Part shown: positions 54,833 to 62,041 of the stretch, one piece after another
Numbering within the stretch: the stretch's first letter is position 1
How the letters are laid out: each line of letters begins with the position of its first letter
From: Puia sp.
Lineage (GTDB): Bacteria; Bacteroidota; Bacteroidia; Chitinophagales; Chitinophagaceae
Assembly (NCBI GenBank): GCA_031292515.1
Contig: JARLGZ010000094.1
Location: 1 to 64,000, forward strand
DNA: 64,000 bases
Direction: 5' to 3'
Position numbers and translations under genes: made by a program
The notes under the pieces: generated by a model
Database searches by the model: none
What the model saw: the letters and a program-made list of their open reading frames with translations, nothing else
What the model was told of the DNA's origin: nothing

Positions 54833-55495
54833 ATGACGCCTACTATCTATTATTGCTATGATGCCTATTGCGGCTGGTGTTACGGCTTCAGCCCCGTGAT
54901 CAGCAAGATCTTCCGGGAGTACAGCGACCGGATCGCCTTCGAGGTGCTTTCCGGCGGCATGATCCTTTCCGACCCGCCGCGGCCCATCGGCGTGATGGCT
55001 CCTTATATTCAGAAAGCATACAAAACGGTGGAAGAAAGGACCGGGATAAAATTCGGCGCCGACTTTTTATGGCATATTTTTAACCCGGAGGAGAGCGACT
55101 GGGTTCCCGATTCCGAGAAACCGGCGATAGCCCTTTGCATTTTTAAGGAATACCATCCCGGGGCTGGCATTTTGTTTGCAGCCGACCTGCAATATGCCCT
55201 AAACTATGAAGGCAGGGATCTCTGTGACGATGAGGCCTACCGGCACCTGTTGGAAAAATACGGGATCCCCGAAGATGCGTTCTATGCAAAGCTGCATAGC
55301 CCTGCCTATCAGGAGAGGGCTTACGAGGAATTCGCGCTGGTAAAGCAGCTGAAGGTGACCGGTTTTCCCGCAGTGCTGATGCAGGTAAGCGATTCCCGGT
55401 TCCACCTGCTGGCCCGGGGTTATACGGACTATGCCAGTCTGAAAGAGGCCATCGAGGCAAGCTTACAGGAGATCGGGGTGGCGCCCGACCGGTAA
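54833..55495 (+). CDS. DsbA family (FrnE-like) thiol oxidoreductase, cytoplasmic
   Basis: The 220-residue protein starts TIYYCYDAYCGWCYGFSPV, a thioredoxin-fold active site with Cys13-Gly-Trp-Cys16. The cis-Pro loop is in KVTGFPAVLM, and a helical insertion lies between, as in DsbA/FrnE. There is no signal peptide, so it is cytoplasmic, as for many FrnE-like proteins. Substrates are unknown. It follows the strong terminator at 54661 and is on its own. Confidence 0.88.
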   Translation: MTPTIYYCYDAYCGWCYGFSPVISKIFREYSDRIAFEVLSGGMILSDPPRPIGVMAPYIQKAYKTVEERTGIKFGADFLWHIFNPEESDWVPDSEKPAIALCIFKEYHPGAGILFAADLQYALNYEGRDLCDDEAYRHLLEKYGIPEDAFYAKLHSPAYQERAYEEFALVKQLKVTGFPAVLMQVSDSRFHLLARGYTDYASLKEAIEASLQEIGVAPDR

Positions 55496-55567
55496 ACCAT
55501 TAAAATCCGGTGTTTTTCCTTTTTTGTTTTAACTTGCACGTCCTTTAAAAATACAGAATTCTGAAAA

Positions 55568-56326
55568 ATGGAATACAATAAAATCATTGCCGTAACCGGT
55601 CTTCCGGGTTTATATGAGTTGCTCAACAGCAAAACGGACGGAGCTATCGTCCGTTCCCTGGATGACAAAAGCACAAAATTCGTTTCCAGCCGGATACACA
55701 ACTTTTCGCATCTCGAGAGCATAGAAATATTCACTACCCGCGATAATGTGAATCTCCTGACCGTCCTGAAAGCGATGGAAGAGAGCCCTGAGAAGCTGCC
55801 TGACGAAAAGGATGCCGCCGCGTTAAAAAGTTACTTTCAGAAAGTATATCCCGAACTGGATTTCGAGCGCGTCTACAGCAGCGATCTGAAGAAGATGGTG
55901 AAATGGTTTGGGGTGCTGAAGAATAATAATATCGAGCTGAAACAGCCCGAACCGGCCGAAGAGACCGTTGAAGCCGAAGTGGTAAGCGTCGCCGAAGAAG
56001 CTCCCGTTGATGAAAAGCCGAAGACGAAAAAGGCTGCTGTGAAGGCGCCTGCTGAAGAAAAACCGGCAGGGCCGGCTAAAAAAGCCGCTGTCGAAAAAAC
56101 AGCCGCGGCAAAAACGGAAGAAGATGAAAAGCCTAAGGCCAAAAAGGCTGCTGCGGAAAAAGAAACCGTAGCTGCTCCTAAAAAAGCAGCCAAGACGGCT
56201 GAAGAAAAACCGGCAGCGCCGGCTAAAAAAGCCGCTGTCGAAAAAACAGCCGCGGCAAAAACGGAAGAAGATGAAAAGCCCAAGGCTAAAAAAGCCGCAC
56301 CAAAGGCTCCTGCCAAGAAGAAATAA
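55568..56326 (+). CDS. DUF5606 protein with histone-H1-like Lys/Ala/Pro tail
   Basis: Residues about 1-125 are the Bacteroidota-specific DUF5606 domain (start MEYNKIIAVTGLPGLYELLN, then VRSLDDKSTKFVSSRIHNFS, LESIEIFTTRDNVNLLTVLK, and LDFERVYSSDLKKMVKWFGVL). Residues about 130-252 are a tail of Lys, Ala, Glu and Pro built from repeats such as EKPAAPAKKAAVEKTAAAK and EDEKPKAKKAA, resembling histone H1 and other DNA- or RNA-binding tails. At DNA level an 83-base segment is repeated (56051 and 56198). Function unknown; nucleic-acid binding is inference. It lies 11 bases before the M3 peptidase gene and is likely cotranscribed. Confidence 0.85.
   Translation: MEYNKIIAVTGLPGLYELLNSKTDGAIVRSLDDKSTKFVSSRIHNFSHLESIEIFTTRDNVNLLTVLKAMEESPEKLPDEKDAAALKSYFQKVYPELDFERVYSSDLKKMVKWFGVLKNNNIELKQPEPAEETVEAEVVSVAEEAPVDEKPKTKKAAVKAPAEEKPAGPAKKAAVEKTAAAKTEEDEKPKAKKAAAEKETVAAPKKAAKTAEEKPAAPAKKAAVEKTAAAKTEEDEKPKAKKAAPKAPAKKK
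56051..56133 (+). repeat. Internal direct repeat, copy 1, in the H1-like tail
   Basis: The 83 bases from 56051 to 56133 recur at 56198-56280 with a single mismatch, an offset of 147 bases. The pair indicates recent duplication within the Lys/Ala tail and probable copy-number variation between strains. Confidence 0.85.
56198..56280 (+). repeat. Internal direct repeat, copy 2, in the H1-like tail
   Basis: Second copy of the 83-base segment starting at 56051, differing at one base. Confidence 0.85.
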
Positions 56327-56337
56327 CAAAACTACCG

Positions 56338-58056
56338 ATGAATTATACAGCCGAGCTAAAAAAGGCAGTGCGGCATTTTCTGCCCGCAGAATTTACCGTT
56401 ACCAACTGGGAGGCGCTTGAGCCCTATTTTAAGAATCTGCAGGAAAGACCCGTAGAAACCCCGGAGGATCTTGAAAAATGGCTCGCCGACATGAGCGAGC
56501 TCGAATCCGTGATTAGCGAGGATGCGTGCTGGAGACAGATCCGCATGACCTGCGATACCGAGAACAAGATGCTGGAAGAGGCTTTCACGTATTTCTGCCT
56601 GGAGATACAGCCTAAGATACAGCCTTATGCAGATCAGCTGAACCGTAAATTGGTAGAAAATCCCCTTACGAAGGAACTCGACGGCAAGAAATATTTTACC
56701 TATCTGCGTTCCGTACGGAAGAACATCTCGCTGTTCCGTGAACATAATATTCCACTCCAGGCCGAGCTGAGCGTGATGGCCCAGCAATTCGGCGTCATCT
56801 CCGGCAAGATGACCGTCACGATCAACGGACAGGAATATACGCTTCAGCAGGCTTCCAAATTCCTGGAAAATTCCGACCGGTCGCTCCGTGAAGAAGCCTA
56901 CCGGAAGATACAGGAAAGGAGATTGCAGGACAAGGATACCCTTAACGAGTTGTATTCAGGGCTGATCGCAAAACGCCAGCAGGTGGCCGTAAATGCGGGC
57001 TTCGCCAACTATCGCGATTATAAGTTTGAAGAGCTTGGGCGCTTCGATTACAACAAAGAAGACTGTTTCCGGTTCCATGACGCGGTCAGGGAGTCCGTTC
57101 TCCCCCTTGTGACCCTGATCAATGAAAGGAAAAAGAAAAAACTGGGGCTGGATATCCTGAGGCCCTGGGATACCGATGCCGAGCCCGCGGGAACGGAGCC
57201 GCTGCATCCTTTTAAGTCCGCACCCGAGCTGATAGAAAAGACGATTGACGCTTTTACCAAACTGCGTCCATTCTTTGGTGATTGCCTGAAGACAATGCGG
57301 TCTATGGGTCGTTTCGACCTCGAAAGCAGGAAGGGGAAGGCTCCGGGCGGTTATAACTGCCCCCTGGCGGAAACAGGCGCGCCTTTTATCTTTATGAATG
57401 CGTCCGGACAGATGGGCGATCTTACGACGATGGTACACGAAGGGGGTCATGCGATCCATTCTTTTCTGGCTCATCCCCTGGAGCTATATGCTTTTAAGGA
57501 ATACCCGATGGAGATTGCCGAAGTCGCGAGTATGTCCATGGAGTTGTTCAGCATGGAGCACTGGGATTTGTTTTTCAGCGATAAAAACGATTTAGCAAGG
57601 GCACGCCAGCATCAACTCGAAAGAGTCATCACGATCTTCCCCTGGATTGCGACCATCGACAAATTTCAGCATTGGGTCTATGAGAACCCCACCCACAGCC
57701 TCGAAGAAAGAACGGCCGCGTGGCTGGAGATTCTCGGGGAGTTCTCCTCGGGGACCGTGGACTGGAGCGGGCTCGGGGAGTTCCGGCAGTTCTCCTGGCA
57801 GCGGCAGCTGCACCTGTTTGAAGTGCCGTTTTACTATATCGAATACGGCATCGCCCAGCTCGGAGCGATCGGGCTTTGGATGCAATTCAGGCAAGACAAA
57901 GAAAAGGCGCTGGACAATTATACGGCCGCCCTGCGTCTGGGGGGAACCAGGACCTTGCCCGAATTATATGAGGCGGCGGGTCTGAAATTCAGATTCACCA
58001 AAGAAGATATAAAAAAATTAATGGATTTCGTGAGCACGGAATTGGAAAGAAATTGA
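56338..58056 (+). CDS. M3 family metallopeptidase (oligoendopeptidase F-like)
   Basis: The 572-residue cytoplasmic zinc peptidase has the HExxH motif in TTMVHEGGHAIHSF (His367, Glu368, His371). The third ligand lies in EIAEVASMSMELFS. GFANYRDYKFEELGRFDY and PGGYNCPLAETGAPFIFMNA are typical of the PepF/M3B group. These enzymes hydrolyse short peptides. It lies 11 bases after the DUF5606 gene. A candidate promoter and terminator for a separate transcript follow it at 58102-58245. Confidence 0.94.
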   Translation: MNYTAELKKAVRHFLPAEFTVTNWEALEPYFKNLQERPVETPEDLEKWLADMSELESVISEDACWRQIRMTCDTENKMLEEAFTYFCLEIQPKIQPYADQLNRKLVENPLTKELDGKKYFTYLRSVRKNISLFREHNIPLQAELSVMAQQFGVISGKMTVTINGQEYTLQQASKFLENSDRSLREEAYRKIQERRLQDKDTLNELYSGLIAKRQQVAVNAGFANYRDYKFEELGRFDYNKEDCFRFHDAVRESVLPLVTLINERKKKKLGLDILRPWDTDAEPAGTEPLHPFKSAPELIEKTIDAFTKLRPFFGDCLKTMRSMGRFDLESRKGKAPGGYNCPLAETGAPFIFMNASGQMGDLTTMVHEGGHAIHSFLAHPLELYAFKEYPMEIAEVASMSMELFSMEHWDLFFSDKNDLARARQHQLERVITIFPWIATIDKFQHWVYENPTHSLEERTAAWLEILGEFSSGTVDWSGLGEFRQFSWQRQLHLFEVPFYYIEYGIAQLGAIGLWMQFRQDKEKALDNYTAALRLGGTRTLPELYEAAGLKFRFTKEDIKKLMDFVSTELERN

Positions 58057-58101
58057 TCCCGGACAAGTTTGAAAAATACCCATAACTGGTGGGATCAATT
58101 C

Positions 58102-58132
58102 TTGCTCATATCCTTTTAAACAATTATATTTG
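58102..58132 (+). promoter_or_regulatory. Orphan consensus promoter
   Basis: TTG (58102-58104), 20 bases, then TATATTTG (58125-58132) match the Bacteroidota -33/-7 consensus with ideal spacing. No gene follows on this strand before the terminator at 58211, which points to a small RNA. Confidence 0.6.
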
Positions 58133-58138
58133 TATTCA

Positions 58139-58245
58139 ACGTATGCGTTAAACCAGGCAATCAAACGCCTGTCTTTATAAAAAAGCTACTAATCAGAGCC
58201 TTAACCAAAAGTCCCGGTGTTTCTACATCGGGGCTTTCTTTTTTT
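58139..58245 (+). ncRNA. Candidate small RNA of about 105 nucleotides
   Basis: Transcription from the promoter at 58102-58132 would begin near 58139 and end at the terminator ending 58245. The RNA would hold a hairpin CAGGC/GCCTG (58154-58158 with 58167-58171), a single-stranded A-rich middle and the terminator stem. The only ATG in the first part is followed at once by a stop. The arrangement fits a trans-acting small RNA, but no family was recognised. Confidence 0.5.
58211..58245 (+). terminator. Strong terminator downstream of the orphan promoter
   Basis: GTCCCGGTGT pairs with ACATCGGGGC (with G-U) across a TTCT loop, followed by TTTCTTTTTTT. It can end the candidate small RNA and any read-through from the M3 peptidase gene. 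Confidence 0.85.
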
Positions 58246-58307
58246 GGTATCGGCCCGATCCCTCTGCCTTAGCGGCTCTTGTTCTCCGGCCGCGGCTTTC
58301 GACTATT

Positions 58308-58724
58308 TCATTTACAGTTTTTGCATACGCCATTTACGACCATTTCAACACGGGCCGCAACAAATCCTTTTGGCAGCCGGATGGAAGGGATGGTAGTCTC
58401 GTCCAGGCATAGGGTACTACCGCATTGGCTGCAGATAAAATGGACGTGGTTGTCCTGGTGATGACCCGCGGAACAATTGTCCTTGCATAAAGCATAACGG
58501 ATGGAATTGTCGGCAGTGGGGATGGTATGAATAAGACCTTTCTCAAGGAAGGCCTGTAAGGTCCTGTAGACGGTTACCCGATCAAATTTTTCTTCGGTCT
58601 TCTTTTCAATATCGCTGTGCGACAATGCACCGGGATTCGACAGAAACAATTCGAGGATTTTTCTGCGTCCGCCAGTCACACTCAGGTGATTGCTTTTCAG
58701 GATGGTGTCTATCTGTGCTTCCAT
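58308..58724 (-). CDS. Fur family metalloregulator
   Basis: The 138-residue repressor has the N-terminal winged helix (SVTGGRRKILELFLSNPGAL, then DRVTVYRTLQAFLEKGLIH) and the C-terminal dimerisation domain. DNHVHFICSQCGSTLC and the ending VNGVCKNCK carry the two CxxC structural-zinc sites. His-rich AGHHQDNHVHF adds metal ligands. Zur or Fur specificity cannot be settled by eye. Next to the SCO and MerC genes, a role in zinc, copper or mercury homeostasis is plausible. It lies 32 bases after the SCO gene on the same strand. Confidence 0.93.
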   Translation of the reverse strand: MEAQIDTILKSNHLSVTGGRRKILELFLSNPGALSHSDIEKKTEEKFDRVTVYRTLQAFLEKGLIHTIPTADNSIRYALCKDNCSAGHHQDNHVHFICSQCGSTLCLDETTIPSIRLPKGFVAARVEMVVNGVCKNCK

Positions 58725-58756
58725 AAAAACGCTATTCCGGATAACAAAACCGGTCG

Positions 58757-59413
58757 CTACGGATTATTGTTAAAAATCGAATTGGCAAAACGCGGGCCTG
58801 TCGCTTCTTCTTTGAGAAGCTTATTTATATCCGCATTCATATCGGACAATTCGTTCTTCTTCAGACCGTCGTAGATCTTTCTGACCCTTCCCTCTTTATC
58901 GACCAACGCAAAAAACTGTGTATGGATGAACTGGTCGTTGATATCCATTTTGTTATTCTGAGGGTCATCCAACAGATAACTGTTTCGCGCAATCGCATAG
59001 AGGCTGTCTTTCCGGCCTGTCAGGAACCACCAGGTCTTCGGGTCGGCGCCGAGCGAGTCCGCATACCGCTTCATGCGGGCAACACTGTCGGTCTCCGGAT
59101 CGACGGTATGAGACAGGATCAGAAACGAAGGGTCGTCCTTGTGTTCACGGAATACATCCTTCATATTCGTATTCATTTTCGGACAGATCCCCTTACAGGT
59201 GGTAAAAAAATATTCCGCGACATAAACCTTGCCGGCCACATCTTTTTCGGTGATCAGTCTTCCCTCCTGGTTCCTGAAGGAAAAAGGGTGTACATAGCTC
59301 AGGACCGGGAGTTCTGTCTTTCCATAACCCGGGATCATACGGGTCAGCGCAAAATAAAAAGCGATGAACAGGATTCCGAAAAAAACAAGGTAATACCCAA
59401 ACTTTCTACTCAT
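58757..59413 (-). CDS. SCO1/SenC family copper-binding thioredoxin-fold protein
   Basis: The 218-residue protein has an N-terminal membrane anchor (about 6-24) and a periplasmic SCO domain. The CxxxC copper/redox site is in FFTTCKGICPKMN and the conserved His follows in LSHTVDPETD. SCO proteins deliver copper to cytochrome c oxidase or act as thiol reductases. Length and motifs are complete. It leads the Fur gene on the same strand and is divergent from the MerC gene with about 110 bases between. TACCTTTG lies six bases before its ATG. Confidence 0.93.
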   Translation of the reverse strand: MSRKFGYYLVFFGILFIAFYFALTRMIPGYGKTELPVLSYVHPFSFRNQEGRLITEKDVAGKVYVAEYFFTTCKGICPKMNTNMKDVFREHKDDPSFLILSHTVDPETDSVARMKRYADSLGADPKTWWFLTGRKDSLYAIARNSYLLDDPQNNKMDINDQFIHTQFFALVDKEGRVRKIYDGLKKNELSDMNADINKLLKEEATGPRFANSIFNNNP

Positions 59414-59418
59414 ATCCG

Positions 59419-59426
59419 CAAAGGTA
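59419..59426 (-). promoter_or_regulatory. Candidate -7 element of the SCO-Fur pair
   Basis: TACCTTTG on the minus strand, a full match to TAnnTTTG, ends five bases before ATG 59413, implying a leaderless or very short leader. No -33 TTG was found at normal spacing. Confidence 0.4.
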
Positions 59427-59478
59427 GGGGTTAGGCCGGGCTATCCGGCGTCACCGGGAAAAGGATAACATTTTTTTT

Positions 59479-59519
59479 GCAACGAAGTTGCGTTTATGTT
59501 CCCGGTCGTCTTATCTTTG
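59479..59519 (+). promoter_or_regulatory. MerC promoter with an overlapping palindrome
   Basis: TTG (59488-59490), 21 bases, then TATCTTTG (59512-59519) match the Bacteroidota promoter consensus. The palindrome GCAAC-GAA-GTTGC (59479-59491) covers the -33 element and is a possible operator for the adjacent Fur-family regulator. ATG 59524 follows four bases after the -7 box, so the transcript is probably leaderless. Confidence 0.55.
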
Positions 59520-59523
59520 TCAG

Positions 59524-59964
59524 ATGGACAGGAAAACGAACCGGCGTATCAACTGGGACGCATTGGGAATTGCGACCTCTTTCGCCTGCGCGATTCATTG
59601 CGCGATCTTACCGCTGGTATTGACCAGTTTGCCGATATTGGGGGTGAATATTCTGGAAAACGCAGGTTTTGAGTATTTTATGATCGCGCTGGCCTTTGGG
59701 ATCGGATCGGGATCGCTTTGGCATGGATACCGAAAGCATCACCGGCAGTGGCGACCCTGGCTGTTCTTTTCGGTAGGGGTACTCTTTTTGCTGGCCAAGC
59801 AGGTCTGGCGATCCTATGAGCTTTGGCTGCTGCCCTTCGCGGCCGTTTTTATCATTTCGGCCCATTTGCTCAACTACAGGGCCTGCGCAAGACACCGGCC
59901 AGCCGGAACCCCCGGGAAAACCGGGGAGAACGATCCGGGATTGCAGATGTATCCGAAGCGGTAA
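59524..59964 (+). CDS. MerC-like inner-membrane protein
   Basis: From ATG 59524 the product is about 146 residues with four membrane segments. Segment one carries CAIHC (FACAIHCAILPLVLTSLP), the paired-cysteine feature typical of MerC domain proteins, which transport or bind mercuric or other soft metal ions. Then come GSGSLWHGYRKHHRQWRPW and a variable tail (CARHRPAG and beyond). It is divergent from the SCO-Fur pair and has a candidate palindromic operator, which suggests metal-controlled expression. Which metal is not known; in Bacteroidota these genes are often not linked to mercury resistance. Confidence 0.88.
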   Translation: MDRKTNRRINWDALGIATSFACAIHCAILPLVLTSLPILGVNILENAGFEYFMIALAFGIGSGSLWHGYRKHHRQWRPWLFFSVGVLFLLAKQVWRSYELWLLPFAAVFIISAHLLNYRACARHRPAGTPGKTGENDPGLQMYPKR

Positions 59965-60023
59965 AAAGGGCATGAAGGGCAAGCTTTTCCCAATTTCAAA
60001 AACAAGCTGACGGGAGAATTTGT

Positions 60024-60031
60024 TACTTTTG
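60024..60031 (+). promoter_or_regulatory. Candidate -7 element of the Nfu gene
   Basis: TACTTTTG, a full match to TAnnTTTG, lies 18 bases before ATG 60050. No clear -33 TTG at the expected spacing. Confidence 0.4.
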
Positions 60032-60049
60032 CATATTAAATTGTTCGTT

Positions 60050-60646
60050 ATGATCAAAACAGGCAACCCCGTCATCAGCATTTATACGGAAATGACCCCG
60101 AACCCGGAGACCATGAAGTTCGTGGCGAACAAGTTATTGTATCCCGGCAAGAGTATCGATTTCCCGGACGTGGAAAATGCAAAACCCTCTCCCCTTGCCA
60201 TCGAGCTCTTTGGATTCCCTTTTATAAGAAGTGTCTTTATAGCCAGTAATTTTGTAACCCTCACCAAGACTTCCGAAACGGACTGGAACGATGTGATCCC
60301 GGCGATCCGGCAGTTCCTGAAAGAATACCTGGAAGAAGGCAAGGCGGTGGTCAACGAAGAAGAGATCGTTGTTACGCGCGCCGAAGGCGGCAATACCATC
60401 GATGCGGACGATGATGACGTCGTAAAACGCATCAAAGAACTGCTTGAAAACTATGTAAAGCCTGCCGTGGAAATGGACGGAGGCGCCATACAGTTCAGGA
60501 GTTATGACGATGGGGTTGTAAACCTGATGCTGCAGGGTTCCTGTTCGGGATGTCCCTCTTCGATGATCACTTTGAAAGCCGGGATCGAAGGGATGATGAA
60601 ACGTATGATCCCCGAAGTAAAAGAAGTGATCGCGGAAGCGGAATAA
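60050..60646 (+). CDS. Nfu-type iron-sulfur scaffold/carrier protein
   Basis: From ATG 60050 the product is about 198 residues. The N-terminal Nfu domain has IYTEMTPNPETMKFVANKLL and LAIELFGFPFIRSVFIASNF. The C-terminal NifU domain has NYVKPAVEMDGGAIQFRSYD and the cluster-binding GSCSGCPSS with CxxC. Such proteins carry 4Fe-4S clusters to target enzymes, as human NFU1 does. It is followed at 16 bases by pnuC on the same strand, suggesting one transcript. Confidence 0.94.
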   Translation: MIKTGNPVISIYTEMTPNPETMKFVANKLLYPGKSIDFPDVENAKPSPLAIELFGFPFIRSVFIASNFVTLTKTSETDWNDVIPAIRQFLKEYLEEGKAVVNEEEIVVTRAEGGNTIDADDDDVVKRIKELLENYVKPAVEMDGGAIQFRSYDDGVVNLMLQGSCSGCPSSMITLKAGIEGMMKRMIPEVKEVIAEAE

Positions 60647-60662
60647 GGCGTTACATTTGAGC

Positions 60663-61328
60663 ATGCAAGGCCTGTTACTGTCAGCTAACGCAGCCGAAGC
60701 CTACCGGCAATTCATACAAGAGATCCAGCAGACGAGTCTCCCGGAATTTATAGCCGTCATAACCGGCGTTGTGAGCGTGTGGCTTTCCAAAATAGAAAAT
60801 AGCTGGTTATACCCGATCGGTATCGTCAGTACGGTACTCTATATCTTTCTAAGTGTGGAAGGGCATCTTTTCGGGGAGGCCAGCGTCAATGTATATTACA
60901 CGGTCATGAGCGTCTATGGCTGGGTCCTTTGGACCCGGAAAGACCAAAAACAAAACCTTGTCCTGGGGGTCAGTTTTTCGGATCGCAAGGAGTGGCGGGG
61001 GCAACTGGCTTTCTTCGCCGTTTTTTATTTCGCCCTTTATGGAGCGCTCGTCTTTTTAAAGGCAAATTTTGCCAGCGGTGCCATTCCCTGCGCCGATGCC
61101 TTTGCCTCTGCGACGGCGTACACAGGCATGTGGCTGATGGCGCGGAAAAAAGTGGAGAGCTGGTATTGGTGGATCGCCACCGACATCGCTTCCGTTCCCT
61201 TGTATTTTGTAAAAGGGTATGTCTTCACCAGTGTCTATTATTTCGTATTGCTTGGCATAGCCATCACCGGTCTGATGGCGTGGAAGAAAAAAGCCAACGA
61301 ATATTCTATAACCGGCAACCATGCGTGA
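60663..61328 (+). CDS. pnuC: Nicotinamide riboside transporter PnuC
   Basis: The 221-residue membrane protein has about seven membrane segments. The family motifs GVVSVWLSKIENSWLYPIGI, NVYYTVMSVYGWVLWTRK, TAYTGMWLMARKKVESWYWW and TDIASVPLYFVKGYVFTSVYY are visible; the WxxW-type aromatic set forms the substrate channel. It imports nicotinamide riboside by facilitated diffusion, trapped by phosphorylation. Its last eight bases overlap the NadR-like kinase gene, consistent with a salvage operon. ATG 60663 was chosen over a TTG two codons earlier. Confidence 0.95.
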   Translation: MQGLLLSANAAEAYRQFIQEIQQTSLPEFIAVITGVVSVWLSKIENSWLYPIGIVSTVLYIFLSVEGHLFGEASVNVYYTVMSVYGWVLWTRKDQKQNLVLGVSFSDRKEWRGQLAFFAVFYFALYGALVFLKANFASGAIPCADAFASATAYTGMWLMARKKVESWYWWIATDIASVPLYFVKGYVFTSVYYFVLLGIAITGLMAWKKKANEYSITGNHA

Positions 61329-61977
61329 AACCAGGAAGATCGTCGTCATAGGACCCGAGTCCACGGGCAAAAGTACTCTTTGCGAATGTCTGGCCGCTCA
61401 TTACCAAACGACCTGGGTACCGGAATATGCCCGCGAGTATCTCCTTGCAAATGGGAACCGGTATACGTATGAAGATCTTCTTACGATCGCAAAAGGGCAG
61501 TTGGAGCGAGAGGACGAGATAGTGAGTAGCGGGTACCCGGTAGCGAGTGGCGTTCCTGGGGTGAATGGCGTTCCGGCGGTAAACGGCAAGTTGTCAGTGG
61601 CGAGTGATGAGACGATGAGAGAGGAAGGCGCGGGCAAGCCCCATTCACTACTGACCACTCACAACTCTATACCGATCTTCATCGACACTGATATGTATGT
61701 GATGAAGGTATGGAGTGAATTTGTGTTTGGCCGCTGTCACCAGTGGATCCTCGACCGGATCGTATCCCGCCGCTACGACCTTTACCTGCTTTGCAATACG
61801 GACCTGCCCTGGGTAAAGGACGAGCTCCGTGAGTACCCCGATCTGGCGACCCGCGAAAAGCTGTTCCATATCTACAAGGATCTCCTCGTCAACCAGGATA
61901 CACCCTGGGCCGAGATCAGCGGGGATAACGGGCAGCGCCTGCAAAAAGCGATCGAAGCCGTTGACGGCGGCCGTTAA
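61321..61977 (+). CDS. NadR-like nicotinamide riboside kinase with a repeat-derived insertion
   Basis: The 218-residue P-loop protein matches the ribosylnicotinamide kinase domain of NadR without the adenylyltransferase or regulator domains. It shows VVIGPESTGKSTLCE (Walker A), WVPEYAREYL and IFIDTDMYVMKVWSEFVFG, then RYDLYLLCNTDLPWVKDE. It would phosphorylate the riboside brought in by PnuC, whose gene overlaps it. Residues about 68-117 (SGYPVASGVPGVNGVPAVNG and following) are non-family sequence encoded by the TGAGTAGTGAG-type repeat at 61520-61669. The insertion keeps the frame and lies between the family's normal helices. Whether the enzyme stays active is unknown. Confidence 0.88.
   Translation: MRETRKIVVIGPESTGKSTLCECLAAHYQTTWVPEYAREYLLANGNRYTYEDLLTIAKGQLEREDEIVSSGYPVASGVPGVNGVPAVNGKLSVASDETMREEGAGKPHSLLTTHNSIPIFIDTDMYVMKVWSEFVFGRCHQWILDRIVSRRYDLYLLCNTDLPWVKDELREYPDLATREKLFHIYKDLLVNQDTPWAEISGDNGQRLQKAIEAVDGGR
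61520..61669. repeat. Repeat element of the TGAGTAGTGAGTGGG family inside the NadR-like gene
   Basis: The segment begins TAGTGAGTAGCGGG. On the opposite strand at its end it reads ATAGAGTTGTGAGTGGTCAG followed by TAGTGAATGGGG, close to the arms at 16388-16440. The inner part has direct GGCGTTCC repeats. About 150 bases in length, it adds some 50 codons without breaking the frame. Confidence 0.7.
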
Positions 61978-62041
61978 CAAACAGGAAAGAGTCCGGGTGG
62001 GAAAGTCTTGTTAATTTCGTTTTCATTTATTCCGCTTCCGC

